Shown here: piece by piece, positions 8,159 to 16,760 of the stretch
Layout: each line of letters opens with the position of its first letter
How positions within the stretch are numbered: the stretch's first letter is position 1
Assembly (NCBI RefSeq): GCF_011759365.1
Contig: NZ_JAARLZ010000003.1
Coordinates: 485,021-549,020 of the forward strand
Origin: Luteibacter anthropi
GTDB taxonomy: Bacteria > Pseudomonadota > Gammaproteobacteria > Xanthomonadales > Rhodanobacteraceae
Length of the DNA: 64,000 bases
Reading direction: 5' to 3'
Position numbers and translations under genes: made by a program
The notes under the pieces: model-generated
Told to the model about the DNA's origin: nothing
What the model saw: the letters and a program-made list of their open reading frames with translations, nothing else
Databases searched by the model: none

Positions 8159-8665
8159 ATGAAGTCATGGTGTACGGTGCTTTCAATCATCGCTTTGCTC
8201 GGTTTATCCGCGACCACGGTTCATGCCGATACGCACATCGACTGCCCAGCGGACCAGATGCAACGCCAGGGTGGCTGGCGCACCTGCATCCCGATGCAGG
8301 GCTACCGCGATATCGGCAAGCAGCGCGTGGCGGGCATGGCTGTCGACACGGCATCGTGGGTCGCCATCGCCACGTCGGTGGATGGGCTTTACGGTTTTGC
8401 CTTCAAGGAATCGACCAAGGACGCGGCTGTCGCCAAGGCCCGATCCATGTGCGAATCCGTACCAGGAACCCACTGCGCCGTCCCATTGGCCAGCACGGAC
8501 GAATGCGCTGGACTGGCGCTTTCGGAGGGCGGGCGCAAGACCCTCAGTTTCACCGCATCCGGCAAGACGAAGATCGATGTGGAGGAACATCTGCAGGCTG
8601 CCTGTGCCGCCAGCGGTGCAAGCGCATGCCAGACGAAGCTGTCCGCTTGCTCCAAGGATCTGTGA
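8159..8665 (+). CDS. Divergent DUF4189-like secreted protein, array copy 5
   Basis: 168 residues. The signal peptide ends near TVHA, and the mature start DTHIDCPADQMQRQGGW keeps the Cys..GGW..CIPMQGY spacing of the array but lacks the GGCPPG motif. The core is recognisable (AVDTASWVAIATS, FKESTKDAAVAKARSMC, PGTHCAVPL, DECAGLAL, ACQTKLSAC) though much more diverged, and its composition is GC-rich like the rest of the chromosome. It begins two bases after copy 4 stops, and its own stop overlaps the next start. It is probably co-translated with its neighbours. Function unknown. Confidence 0.7.
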   Translation: MKSWCTVLSIIALLGLSATTVHADTHIDCPADQMQRQGGWRTCIPMQGYRDIGKQRVAGMAVDTASWVAIATSVDGLYGFAFKESTKDAAVAKARSMCESVPGTHCAVPLASTDECAGLALSEGGRKTLSFTASGKTKIDVEEHLQAACAASGASACQTKLSACSKDL

Positions 8666-9207
8666 TGACGCCAGCATTCGTACGCTCGTACTCGCTGGCG
8701 ATCCGGGTCGCGCTTCTGGCGTTGCTCCTGTTGCCGTTGAAGGTCATGGCCGAAGGTGGATGTCCACCCGGCATGGTTCCGGCTCAAGGAAGCAACCTGC
8801 AGTCCTGCATGCCGATTCCTCCCGGCTATCAGCCCCAACCGCCACCGCCTCCGCCGCCACCTCCGGTACCTCATGACGAAACACGTCAGACCTGGGGCGC
8901 CTTGGCTGCGGATGCCACGGGCGGCACCTTTGGCGCAGCGGTACAGGCACAAAGCGAGGACGACGCCCGCGAGGCGGCGGTGAGCGACTGTCGGTTCTAC
9001 GGTGGCGTAGGTTGCAGGGCGACCCGCACGTTCCACAACGAGTGCCTCGCCGTCGTGACACATGACACGACCGAGGTCTATGGCACGGGCACCACGGAAG
9101 ACGTCGCCGTTGGCATAGGCATGAATCAATGCCAGAAAGATCACCGCAACGGCTGTACGGTAATTTACGCCGCGTGCTCCGGCGCGATCACGATCAAGGT
9201 TCTATAA
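8665..9207 (+). CDS. Secreted DUF4189 protein with polyproline linker, array copy 6
   Basis: 180 residues. A signal peptide (LALLLLPLKVMA) is followed by EGGCPPGMVPAQGSNLQSC, a run of nine prolines within QPQPPPPPPPPPVPHDE, and a DUF4189 core (TWGALAADATGGTFGAAVQ, DDAREAAVSDC, GGVGCRATR, NECLAVVTHD, GCTVIYAACSGAI). It is the only copy with a polyproline spacer, which would hold the two Cys-containing segments apart. The start ATG overlaps the previous stop (TGATG), so this is the last member of a coupled series. Function unknown. Confidence 0.78.
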   Translation: MTPAFVRSYSLAIRVALLALLLLPLKVMAEGGCPPGMVPAQGSNLQSCMPIPPGYQPQPPPPPPPPPVPHDETRQTWGALAADATGGTFGAAVQAQSEDDAREAAVSDCRFYGGVGCRATRTFHNECLAVVTHDTTEVYGTGTTEDVAVGIGMNQCQKDHRNGCTVIYAACSGAITIKVL

Positions 9208-9294
9208 CTATGGATAGCGCAGAATCGTGTCGGATGAGCCTAACGCAGAGTCAGCTACGCATGCGCTTCACGATCTACAGGGAGGGAGCTTTCC

Positions 9295-9942
9295 ATGATG
9301 TCCTTTAAAAGAGCGGGCACGACATTGCTTGCCCTGCTCCTCTCCGCGGAGGGCGCGTTCGCCCAGTACGCGAACCCCTATGCCACGCAGAACCGCGCCA
9401 CGACGTCCGTTCCGACGGACAAAGGAAGCAAGATGGATGACTTGAAGTCGTTTGCGACGGAAGGGAACCGGATCCTCGAATCGAAGACGGGCGACCTCAC
9501 AGGCGCAGGGCACAAGGATGTCCTGCTGGTGCTGGATCCGCCGACCACGGGCAAGGAAAAGCTCGGCGAGGGGCCCAATCGCACCGTTCTTCTGCTTCTG
9601 CGTGACGCGTCGGGCCAATTGGTACGAAAGGCCTCCAACGGCCACATCGTGCTCTGTGCCACCTGCGGTGGCGTATCGGGCGATCCATTCGGCTACGTAC
9701 GGATCGACGCCGGCTCGTTCACCATCGTGAACGGGGGTGGAAGCCGAGAGCGTTGGACGGATGAATTCACTTTCACTTATGCGAAGGATAGCCAAGACTG
9801 GTTCGTCACGAAGGTGAATCGTCAGGTCTCCGACAGTGAGACCGGCCACGAGAAAAAGATCGAATTGACCCCACATGAGTTGGGGAAGGTGTCGTTCCAC
9901 GAATTCGACCCGGGAAAGGTGCCTGAGGTGACCCTCCCTTGA
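9295..9942 (+). CDS. Putative periplasmic immunity protein (X-Tfi) for the GH19 effector
   Basis: A 215-residue protein. The ribosome site GGAGGGAG precedes ATG 9295, and the signal peptide ends near GAFA-QYANPY. The mature domain contains GDLTGAGHKDVLLVLDPP, an acidic/Gly loop followed by a strand resembling calcium-binding FG-GAP/VCBS-like turns, and FTFTYAKDSQDWFVTKVN near the end. In Xanthomonas citri the protein encoded just upstream of a GH19-PG_binding X-Tfe (XAC2610, upstream of XAC2609) is its calcium-binding periplasmic inhibitor. The same order, export signal and loop support the same role. Homology to XAC2610 is judged from memory, not from an alignment. Confidence 0.65.
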   Translation: MMSFKRAGTTLLALLLSAEGAFAQYANPYATQNRATTSVPTDKGSKMDDLKSFATEGNRILESKTGDLTGAGHKDVLLVLDPPTTGKEKLGEGPNRTVLLLLRDASGQLVRKASNGHIVLCATCGGVSGDPFGYVRIDAGSFTIVNGGGSRERWTDEFTFTYAKDSQDWFVTKVNRQVSDSETGHEKKIELTPHELGKVSFHEFDPGKVPEVTLP

Positions 9943-10023
9943 GTCGAGACCTCCGCTTGAACGGAGGAAGATGAAAGACAGCGGGACAAGCTGTCGCCAT
10001 TGAAAGTAAGACAGGAGCTGCAC

Positions 10024-11292
10024 ATGGCGATTGATCGTGAGACCCAGGTCCTGACGGACGCGTATGCCGCTGGCATCCGTTCGCCCCGGGAACTGGCCAA
10101 TTTCATGGCACAAGTGACACATGAGTCCAATGGGTTGAACCGCCTGGAAGAAAGCTTCCGGTACACCCGTGGGATCTCCCAGATTCCGGTCCAGTCGGCC
10201 TGGCGCGAAGGCGCTGCCGCCCTGGAGAGCGCCCGCAAGGATGCCCTGATGGGCAAGCCCGAGCGCCTTGCCGAGCTGATGTACGGCGGTCGCAACGGCA
10301 ACGACGAGCCCGGCGACGGCTGGAAGTACCACGGCCGTGGCTACATCCAGCTCACCGGCAAGGACAACTACCGCGCTGCCGGCGAAGCACTGGGCCTCGA
10401 TCTGGTCCACAAACCGGAGCTCGCCGCCGACCCGAAGAACGCCTCGAAGATCGCCACCTGGTATTGGGAAAACCGCGTCCCCGACCAGGCCAAGGAGGAC
10501 GTCAAGGCCGCCACCCATGCGGTCAACGGCAAATACAACGGCCTAGAGGATCGGGAGCACCGGTTCCAGGACTGGCAGCGCAAGCTCAACCCGCAGGTCA
10601 TGGAGCGCCTCGCCAGCGGCAGCGTCGGCCAGTCGGCGCCGGAGCCGCGCACGGCGGAGCAGCGCCTGCTCAAGGAAGGCATGCAGGGAGAGGATGTCCG
10701 GATGCTGCAGGCCAACCTGGCGCGCCTGGGCTACACCGATGCCCAAGGGCAGGCACTGCATACCGACGGCCAGTTCGGCCCCGGCACACGCGGCGCCCTG
10801 GAACGTTTCCAGCGCGATCATCATCTCTCCGCCGATGGCGTCGCCGGAGCGAAGACTCAAGAAGCCATTACGGCGCAAAAGCATGCCGATGCCATCAGGC
10901 AGGAACATGCCCACCCGCAGGGAACCCGCGCTGCCGACCTCGCCCTGCTCGAACAGGCCAGGACAGGCGTGCACGCGGTGGACGCCCAGCACGGTCGCAA
11001 ATCCGACCAGCTCAGCGAAAACCTCGCCGGATCCCTCGCCGCGGCGGCAAAGCGCGACGGACTGACGCGGATCGATCATGTCGTCCTGAGCGACGACGCC
11101 AGCAAGGTCTACGCGGTGCAGGGCGACATGAACTCCCCGCACAAGCGAATGGCGGAGGTACAGACCGCGCAGGCCGTGAATACCCCGCTAGAGCAAAGCA
11201 AGGCGGCGATGGAGCAGACGACATCGAAACAGCCGCAGCCGCAACCTGAACAACCGCAACAACGCCCCATGCTGCCGGGATCGGGGCACTGA
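10024..11292 (+). CDS. X-T4SS effector: GH19 lysozyme with PG-binding domain and XVIPCD
   Basis: 422 residues in three parts. Residues 1-195 form a GH19 domain with THESNG (catalytic Glu34 likely), LEESFRY and the near-invariant GRGYIQLTGKDNY at 104-116. Residues 216-284 form a PG_binding_1 domain (GEDVRMLQANLARLG, DGQFGPGTRGALERFQ). Residues 303-422 are the XVIPCD, with GLTRIDHVVLSDDASKVYA, VQGDMNSPHK and a Gln/Pro-rich tail. The XVIPCD binds VirD4, and the GH19 domain should cut target-cell peptidoglycan. ATG 10024 follows ACAGGAGCTGCAC; an in-frame TTG at 10000 is less likely. There is no Sec signal, as expected for a T4SS substrate. The likely immunity gene lies directly upstream. Confidence 0.92.
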   Translation: MAIDRETQVLTDAYAAGIRSPRELANFMAQVTHESNGLNRLEESFRYTRGISQIPVQSAWREGAAALESARKDALMGKPERLAELMYGGRNGNDEPGDGWKYHGRGYIQLTGKDNYRAAGEALGLDLVHKPELAADPKNASKIATWYWENRVPDQAKEDVKAATHAVNGKYNGLEDREHRFQDWQRKLNPQVMERLASGSVGQSAPEPRTAEQRLLKEGMQGEDVRMLQANLARLGYTDAQGQALHTDGQFGPGTRGALERFQRDHHLSADGVAGAKTQEAITAQKHADAIRQEHAHPQGTRAADLALLEQARTGVHAVDAQHGRKSDQLSENLAGSLAAAAKRDGLTRIDHVVLSDDASKVYAVQGDMNSPHKRMAEVQTAQAVNTPLEQSKAAMEQTTSKQPQPQPEQPQQRPMLPGSGH

Positions 11293-11522
11293 CACGTTGG
11301 CGATGCCATGACATTCCTCAGGCGATAGTGTCTGGACGAAAACATGCCGAAGTTGCCGGATCGTGCACATTTCGGGAGCGGAAAACAGGGTAAGTTCGTG
11401 GGACCGGGGTCCATTGGCACAGGGGAACATGCCGATTCGCGGGGCCTCGACAGACTCGTCGGGATGACGAGTGAACGGCACGCTGGAAGCGACGCCGAAC
11501 GATGGTCAACCAGGAGTTCCAT

Positions 11523-12728
11523 ATGGCGATTGATCGTGAGACCCAGGTCCTGGCCGCGGCCTATGCGGGCGGGATCCGCTCTCCCAGGGAGCTGGCTAAT
11601 TTCATGGCCCAGATTGGCCATGAATCCAATGGCCTGAACCGTCTCGAGGAGAGTTTTCGATATATGCGGGGCGTGGCGCAGATCCCCGGACAGGCCGCCT
11701 GGCGGGAAGGTCCGCAGGCGCTCGAAACCGCGCGCCGGGAAGCCTTGCAAGGCAAGCCCCAGCAGCTGGCCGAACTGATGTACGGCGAGCGCAATGGCAA
11801 CGATCGCCCGGGCGACGGTTTTCGCTACCACGGCCGGGGTTATCTCCCCATCCCAGGTAAAGACCACTATCGCGCCGCAGGTCGCGCGCTCGGCATCGAT
11901 CTCGTCGGCAGGCCCGAACTTGCCGCGGAACCCGCCCACGCAGCCACCATCGCGGTTTGGTACTGGCGCAGCCACGTGCCCCAGGAGGCTCGCGAGGACG
12001 TCAGGGCAGCCACGCAGGCATTGAACGGCCGCCTTTACGGCCTGGACGACCGCAAGACGCGGTTCGACACGTGGGAGAAACGACTGACGCCGTCGCTGAT
12101 GGGACGCCTGGCCGAAAGCGATGTGGCAAAGACCGCGTCACCCCGGTCCCGCGCGACGCTTTCTCCGGCGGCGGCCCAGGAAAAGAAAGAGGCCGCGGTG
12201 AAAGAGCGTACGAAGAAGCGACGCAAATCCACCACGGAAACGGATGCACCCGAGTTCGATCAGGACGCGCTGTACGAACAGCAGCGACGCATGCTCGAAA
12301 CAAGGCACTGGTTCCATCCTCATCACCCGTGCCACGAGCATGCCAACGCGGCGGCGCTCCGACATCACGCCCACCCGCAGCACCTGCTCTACACCCAGGC
12401 ACTCGCAGCAGTGCACAAACTCGACGAAAGCCATCATCGCCGATCGGACGAGCGCAGCGAGAACCTCGCCGCCGCCCTCGCCATGGAAGCGCACGACAAG
12501 GGTCTGACCCGTATCGACCATGTGGCATTGAGTGATGATGCCCAGCGTACCTACGCCGTGGAAGGCGACCTCAACTCGCCGCTGAAGAAAATCGCCGAGG
12601 TGAACACCGAGCAGGCCGTCCTGGGGCCCAAGGAAAAGGACAGCAGTACGCCCACCGAGGCGACGGCCAAGGCCGCCCCCGAATCCATCCCCCCCGCGCC
12701 GGCGATCAAGCCACCGCACGGCCACTAA
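11523..12728 (+). CDS. X-T4SS effector paralogue: GH19-like domain plus XVIPCD, no PG-binding domain
   Basis: 401 residues. The first 190 are collinear with the upstream GH19 effector (MAIDRETQVLAAAYAGGIRS, GHESNG, LEESFRY), but the highly conserved RGYIQLTG segment reads RGYLPIPG (residues 105-112), replacing Gln and Thr with Pro. In place of PG_binding there is a basic, His-rich linker (KERTKKRRKST; HWFHPHHPCHEH). The XVIPCD starts near residue 282 (GLTRIDHVALSDDAQ, VEGDLNSPLKK). A CCAGGAGTT ribosome site precedes ATG 11523. The preceding 230 bases hold no immunity gene, unlike other effectors here. It may be an altered or catalytically weakened toxin. Confidence 0.85.
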   Translation: MAIDRETQVLAAAYAGGIRSPRELANFMAQIGHESNGLNRLEESFRYMRGVAQIPGQAAWREGPQALETARREALQGKPQQLAELMYGERNGNDRPGDGFRYHGRGYLPIPGKDHYRAAGRALGIDLVGRPELAAEPAHAATIAVWYWRSHVPQEAREDVRAATQALNGRLYGLDDRKTRFDTWEKRLTPSLMGRLAESDVAKTASPRSRATLSPAAAQEKKEAAVKERTKKRRKSTTETDAPEFDQDALYEQQRRMLETRHWFHPHHPCHEHANAAALRHHAHPQHLLYTQALAAVHKLDESHHRRSDERSENLAAALAMEAHDKGLTRIDHVALSDDAQRTYAVEGDLNSPLKKIAEVNTEQAVLGPKEKDSSTPTEATAKAAPESIPPAPAIKPPHGH

Positions 12729-12740
12729 CGTATCGACACC

Positions 12741-13277
12741 ATGGATGCCTTCATGAAGATTTCCCTCGCCGTTCTCGCCAGCGCCCTTCTCGCCGCGCAG
12801 GCGGTCGCAACCGTCCACGCCGAAGGGGCTGCCACCCATGCGACACCGGCTGCGCCATGCGACGGCAAGTCGTCCTGCAAGATCGATGGCTTCAGCGTCG
12901 ACTACGCCGGTTGTGGCAAGGGCGCGCTTTTCGGCTCGATCGCCGCCCAGGACGGCGCCGACGGCGTGGACCTCAACGACAAGCTCGACGGCAAGGGCCG
13001 GGCCGTCGCGCGCCTGAAGGATCGCCAGTTCGTCTGCATCGCCGCGACGGCTCGCGGCAACGACAACCAGCGCCACTACGTCATCGCCGTGCCTACCGCG
13101 AGCGTGCCGGAGTGCAAGGGCAAGGATCTGTGCAAGAAAGCCGACCTGCCCGTCCAGTGGAAAACGGCGACGACGGGACAGTCGTGCCAGCGTGTCGGTG
13201 ACGGCAAGTACACCGGCGATTGTGCGGCGGGATGGGTCGACCAAGGAGAACTCGACCAGTACGCCGACGGCATCTGA
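12741..13277 (+). CDS. Putative periplasmic immunity protein for the NlpC/P60-like effector
   Basis: 178 residues with a signal peptide (ISLAVLASALLAAQAVATVHA). The mature part is Cys-rich (PCDGKSSCKIDGF, YAGCGKG, FVCIAAT, PECKGKDLCKKADL, SCQRVGDG, GDCAAGW), eight cysteines consistent with several periplasmic disulfides. The family is not recognised. It precedes a cell-wall peptidase effector by 23 bases, the same Tfi-then-Tfe order as the other pairs, so an inhibitor role is the likeliest inference. ATG 12753 (MKISLAV) is an alternative start; neither candidate has a strong ribosome site. Confidence 0.6.
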   Translation: MDAFMKISLAVLASALLAAQAVATVHAEGAATHATPAAPCDGKSSCKIDGFSVDYAGCGKGALFGSIAAQDGADGVDLNDKLDGKGRAVARLKDRQFVCIAATARGNDNQRHYVIAVPTASVPECKGKDLCKKADLPVQWKTATTGQSCQRVGDGKYTGDCAAGWVDQGELDQYADGI

Positions 13278-13300
13278 CGTCAATCAACCAGGAGTTACAT

Positions 13301-14593
13301 ATGAATCCGGATATCTACAACGAAGCGCGGATCCACTTCTTCGAGTCGGGCCAGAAGTTCGAATACGGCCGACCGGACATGACGATCCATACCAAGCACA
13401 ACGGCACCACCGATCCCAGCCGTACCGAGCAGGATCTCGACCACGACGGCAAGCGTGGCGTGGACTGTTCGTCGTTCGTCTGGCGCGGCCTGCACGATGC
13501 CGGCTACGACGTGGGCAAGGAGCCATTCGCGACCAGCAAGCTGTTCAACGGCACCCACACCACCGACTACGCCAAGTCGCATTTCGACGTAATTCCCGCC
13601 GGCGAGGCGCGCAAGCCGCACGGCAATCTGCAGCCGGGCGACATCATCATGTTCAAGGACAAGGGTGGCACCGGTCAGCACGTGGGCATCGTTCGCGACT
13701 ACGACTCCCACGGGAATATCCGTTTCATCGGCTCACAGGTGAGCACCGGCCCTGCCGAAGTTACCGTCCAGCCCGGCCGTTACTGGGATGGCGACAAGAT
13801 GGAAATCGTCGGGGCTCTGCGCGCCAAGCCTGAATTTCAGACCAAGGCGCCGCTGCACGGTGGCCAGGCCCCGCACGACAAGGCCCAGGAACCGGCCACG
13901 CCCAGGCAGCCGGCCGCAACCGTCAAGCCGGAAAGCCACACACCGCCGACACACGCCGGCACGCTTCGCGAAGGTGACCGAGGCAACGATGTTCATCGCC
14001 TCCAGGAGCGCCTCAACGCCCTCGGCGTCACGGATACGAACGGCAAGCACCTGGATACAGACGGCAACTTCGGCAAGCACACGCAGGAAGCCGTGGAACG
14101 ATTCCAGCGCGAACACAAGCTCGATCCGGACGGCGTGGTAGGCAAGAAGACCCTCGATGCCATCGAAGCAGCGGAAAAATTACGCGCTCACGGCCCCCGC
14201 ATGGACTCGCCCGAACACCCCGATCACAAGCTGTACGAACAGGCCCGCGATGCCATCAAGCGCCTCGACGCCCAGCATGGTCACGTATGGGACGAGCGCA
14301 GCGAACGCGTCGCCAGCCTCACCACGCTGACCGCCCGTCAGCAGGGCCTGACCTCCATCGACCACGTCGTGACCAACCAGGACGCGAGCAAGGCTTACGC
14401 CGTGCAGGGCGATCTCAATTCGCCGTTCAAGCAGACTGCGGAGGTCGACATGCAGAAGGCCCTGGCCACGCCACTGGAGAAGAGCAGCGAGATGGCGAGC
14501 CAGCATCACGCCACGCAGCAGGGCCAGGCTGCTCAGCAGACCCAGGAATCCCAGCAGCAACAGCAACAACACCAGCAGTCCCAGCACCGCTGA
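13301..14593 (+). CDS. X-T4SS effector: NlpC/P60- or CHAP-like peptidase, PG-binding, XVIPCD
   Basis: 430 residues. The N-terminal domain has GVDCSSFVWRGLHDAGYDV (nucleophile Cys near 50) and GQHVGIVRDY (His near 128), the Cys/His arrangement of papain-like NlpC/P60 and CHAP peptidoglycan hydrolases, with a PGDIIMF strand between. A PG_binding_1 domain lies near 223-292 (GDRGNDVHRLQERLNALG; DGNFGKHTQEAVERFQ). The XVIPCD follows (GLTSIDHVVTNQDASKAYA, VQGDLNSPFK) and ends in a Gln-rich tail with a run of Q/H. CAACCAGGAGTTACAT precedes ATG 13301. It should cleave peptide or amide bonds in rival cell walls after VirD4-dependent transfer. Confidence 0.88.
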   Translation: MNPDIYNEARIHFFESGQKFEYGRPDMTIHTKHNGTTDPSRTEQDLDHDGKRGVDCSSFVWRGLHDAGYDVGKEPFATSKLFNGTHTTDYAKSHFDVIPAGEARKPHGNLQPGDIIMFKDKGGTGQHVGIVRDYDSHGNIRFIGSQVSTGPAEVTVQPGRYWDGDKMEIVGALRAKPEFQTKAPLHGGQAPHDKAQEPATPRQPAATVKPESHTPPTHAGTLREGDRGNDVHRLQERLNALGVTDTNGKHLDTDGNFGKHTQEAVERFQREHKLDPDGVVGKKTLDAIEAAEKLRAHGPRMDSPEHPDHKLYEQARDAIKRLDAQHGHVWDERSERVASLTTLTARQQGLTSIDHVVTNQDASKAYAVQGDLNSPFKQTAEVDMQKALATPLEKSSEMASQHHATQQGQAAQQTQESQQQQQQHQQSQHR

Positions 14594-14619
14594 TCCAAAC
14601 CGCGAAGGAAAGCAAACCC

Positions 14620-15351
14620 ATGGCACACGACGGACGCCCGCCCGCACCACCCACCGTGCCAGCATCGCTGGCGTCCGGTTGTGCACGCTCATCGTCACCA
14701 CCGCGTGCCACTCGATCCACGCGTTATGCCCCTGACGCGTCCAGCCTGGCGAGCCCATACCGGCTCGCCAGGCGACTCGCACAGGTCGCCGTCCCCGGCC
14801 TGTTTCTCTCACTTGCCGCATGTGGTGGAAACATGGAAGAACCGAAAGTACAGTTAAACCCGACCACCTCGAACGACATCTCCGTTCTTGTCAGGACTGG
14901 AAATACGCCAGGGATATTTGACAATGTCCTCGCCTTCGCACAATTTCGGGTGACGAACCCGGAATGCGTGCCCAAGCAGCCCGTCTCTGGAGCTCGCCTC
15001 ATTCCGCACAAGCGTCTCCCGATTGAACTTATCAAGAAAGATGACGCCACCTACAGTGGACAATTCGCCCTGTCTCCCTTCCTGGATGAGGACTACTTTG
15101 GTCTTGGGGTATGCCATTGGCAACTTGTCTCTATTGAGGCATCAGCAAAAAGGGGACGTACTACGTTTTCAGTGGATATGTATACCCAGGGGAAGTCGCC
15201 TCATGGTGAGCTCGTCAAGTACTTCTCGAAATCTGGCTACGATTCCGCCTCAGATGATTTCATTGACACCGGAAGCACGGATAAGGAACGAATAAAAGAC
15301 CCTTCGACCGCGTTTTCCCTCGCGCTTAGCCTGGAGGAATCCAGGCCATGA
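14620..15351 (+). CDS. Putative lipoprotein immunity protein (X-Tfi) for lipase effector 1
   Basis: 243 residues from ATG 14620. A lipobox-like segment VPGLFLSLAACGGN near residue 67 predicts lipidation of Cys, but the roughly 50 residues before it make an unusually long leader, so the true start may be a later GTG. The mature domain (EPKVQLNP, VPKQPVSGA, DEDYFGLGVCHW, GELVKYFSKSGYDSA, DFIDTGS) is paralogous to the protein at 16760-17356. Its last four bases overlap the lipase start (ATGA). Outer-membrane or periplasmic inhibitors encoded beside phospholipase-type X-Tfe fit this role. The DNA is AT-richer than its surroundings from about 14820. Confidence 0.7.
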   Translation: MAHDGRPPAPPTVPASLASGCARSSSPPRATRSTRYAPDASSLASPYRLARRLAQVAVPGLFLSLAACGGNMEEPKVQLNPTTSNDISVLVRTGNTPGIFDNVLAFAQFRVTNPECVPKQPVSGARLIPHKRLPIELIKKDDATYSGQFALSPFLDEDYFGLGVCHWQLVSIEASAKRGRTTFSVDMYTQGKSPHGELVKYFSKSGYDSASDDFIDTGSTDKERIKDPSTAFSLALSLEESRP

Positions 15352-16760
15352 CTAAAGAATCACGAATTTACGCCACGCTATCCAGCGAGGCGTATAACAA
15401 CCTTTCGGTCGGTGAGTCCATTGACGTGGGCGGCCACCATTTCAAAGCCATCTACAGTGCTTCAGGCCCCTTTACAGGATTCCAGGCGACAGCCTTCCGA
15501 GAGGACAGCAGCGGAAAAACTATCCTCGCCTACAGGGGAACCCAGGCGCTTGATGACGGAGCTGTTGATCTAGGTATGGTGATAGCCAAGGTAAATGCTC
15601 AAGAGTTTGAGTCTGAAGCATTTACCGATCATGCCATATCTATTGCCAGACAATATGCAGATGCCAACAACATGCCGCTGGACGTCACCGTTACAGGGCA
15701 TTCGCTCGGAGGCACTCTTGCACAAATCAATGCCGCGCATTTCGGTCTGAAAGGTGAAACTTTCAATGCCTACGGAGCCAGCGGACTGACCTCCGAAACA
15801 ATCAAGCCAAGCCATTCGCTGATCAACCATGTTCGCGCAGGAGACCCCGTGAGCGCTGCCAACCCGCATTTCGGGGATGTCGAGATATACGCAGCAGAAA
15901 ATGACATATCCGCACTTAGTAAGGCCGGATATGAAAGCAGTCGGGGAATCGGAAACGTCGTTAGATCCATAAGCCTCGAGTCGCACGAGATTTCCAATTT
16001 TGTACCTGACGAAAAAGGATACTCTCTGCTAAACGAAGATGCTGAAAGGCTCTATCAAAATAACAAGAAAATGATTGATAACTACCGATCGGATGTAATG
16101 AGCGCACGCGAGCTCTCAGCACTGTCCATCAACCACCCGCAGGCTGTCGCAACACTTGGTGTGGGTCTGGCTGCCCACGCTTATACTGCAAAACTGAGGA
16201 ACGAGGTGAAGGCCATACGGGATGCGGCAACGGCGGTAGCGGATCAGGGGTATGTAGTCGATAAATCGATGCATACTTCTGCCTTTTCATCGTCCAGCTT
16301 TCGCGGAACGTGGTCTTCACTCCCTCAGTCGGAAGAAAAAAAGGACCCTCGGATAACCGACGCCGCACACCCCGGCAATGCTCTTTTCAAGCAAGCCCTC
16401 GAAGGCACCCAGCGCCTGGACGCCGAACAGGGCCGCTCCCCCGACAAACTCAGCACCAACCTGGCAGGCTCCCTCGCCGTGGCCGCCCAACGCCAGGGCA
16501 TGGACCGTATCGACCACGTCCTGCTCAGTGATGACGCCAGCCAGGCGTATGCCGTGCAAGGTGAGTTGTCCTCGCCCTTCAAGAAAATCGCCCAGGTCCA
16601 GACCGAACTAGGAATCTCCGCGTCCATCGAGCAGAGCAGCAAGGAATGGACGCAGGCATCCGCACAACGACAGCAGGCGGAGCTTGCCCAGGCCATGGAG
16701 CGCAGCCAGCAGGCTGCCCAGGATCAAGCTGTGCCATCCCCCGGAAGGAGCCTGCATTGA
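15348..16760 (+). CDS. X-T4SS effector: class 3-type lipase with XVIPCD (lipase 1)
   Basis: 470 residues. The alpha/beta-hydrolase part shows LAYRGTQ (oxyanion region, near 60-66), the nucleophile elbow VTGHSLGGTLA with Ser119, and NHVRAGDPVSAANPHFG near 159-175, which probably holds the catalytic Asp. The XVIPCD begins near residue 343 (HPGNALFKQALEGTQRLDA; MDRIDHVLLSDDASQAYA; VQGELSSPFKK) and ends in a Gln/Ala-rich tail. It should hydrolyse phospholipids of the target cell. The toxin half is AT-rich and the XVIPCD half GC-rich, with a sharp change near 16340, suggesting domain shuffling onto a resident secretion tail. It is coupled to its immunity gene by ATGA. Confidence 0.88.
   Translation: MTKESRIYATLSSEAYNNLSVGESIDVGGHHFKAIYSASGPFTGFQATAFREDSSGKTILAYRGTQALDDGAVDLGMVIAKVNAQEFESEAFTDHAISIARQYADANNMPLDVTVTGHSLGGTLAQINAAHFGLKGETFNAYGASGLTSETIKPSHSLINHVRAGDPVSAANPHFGDVEIYAAENDISALSKAGYESSRGIGNVVRSISLESHEISNFVPDEKGYSLLNEDAERLYQNNKKMIDNYRSDVMSARELSALSINHPQAVATLGVGLAAHAYTAKLRNEVKAIRDAATAVADQGYVVDKSMHTSAFSSSSFRGTWSSLPQSEEKKDPRITDAAHPGNALFKQALEGTQRLDAEQGRSPDKLSTNLAGSLAVAAQRQGMDRIDHVLLSDDASQAYAVQGELSSPFKKIAQVQTELGISASIEQSSKEWTQASAQRQQAELAQAMERSQQAAQDQAVPSPGRSLH

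Noticed and set aside
10024..12728. Prophage endolysin module (two GH19 genes)
   Set aside because: No holin, tail or integrase genes are nearby, and both proteins carry the XVIPCD secretion tail, so they are T4SS effectors.
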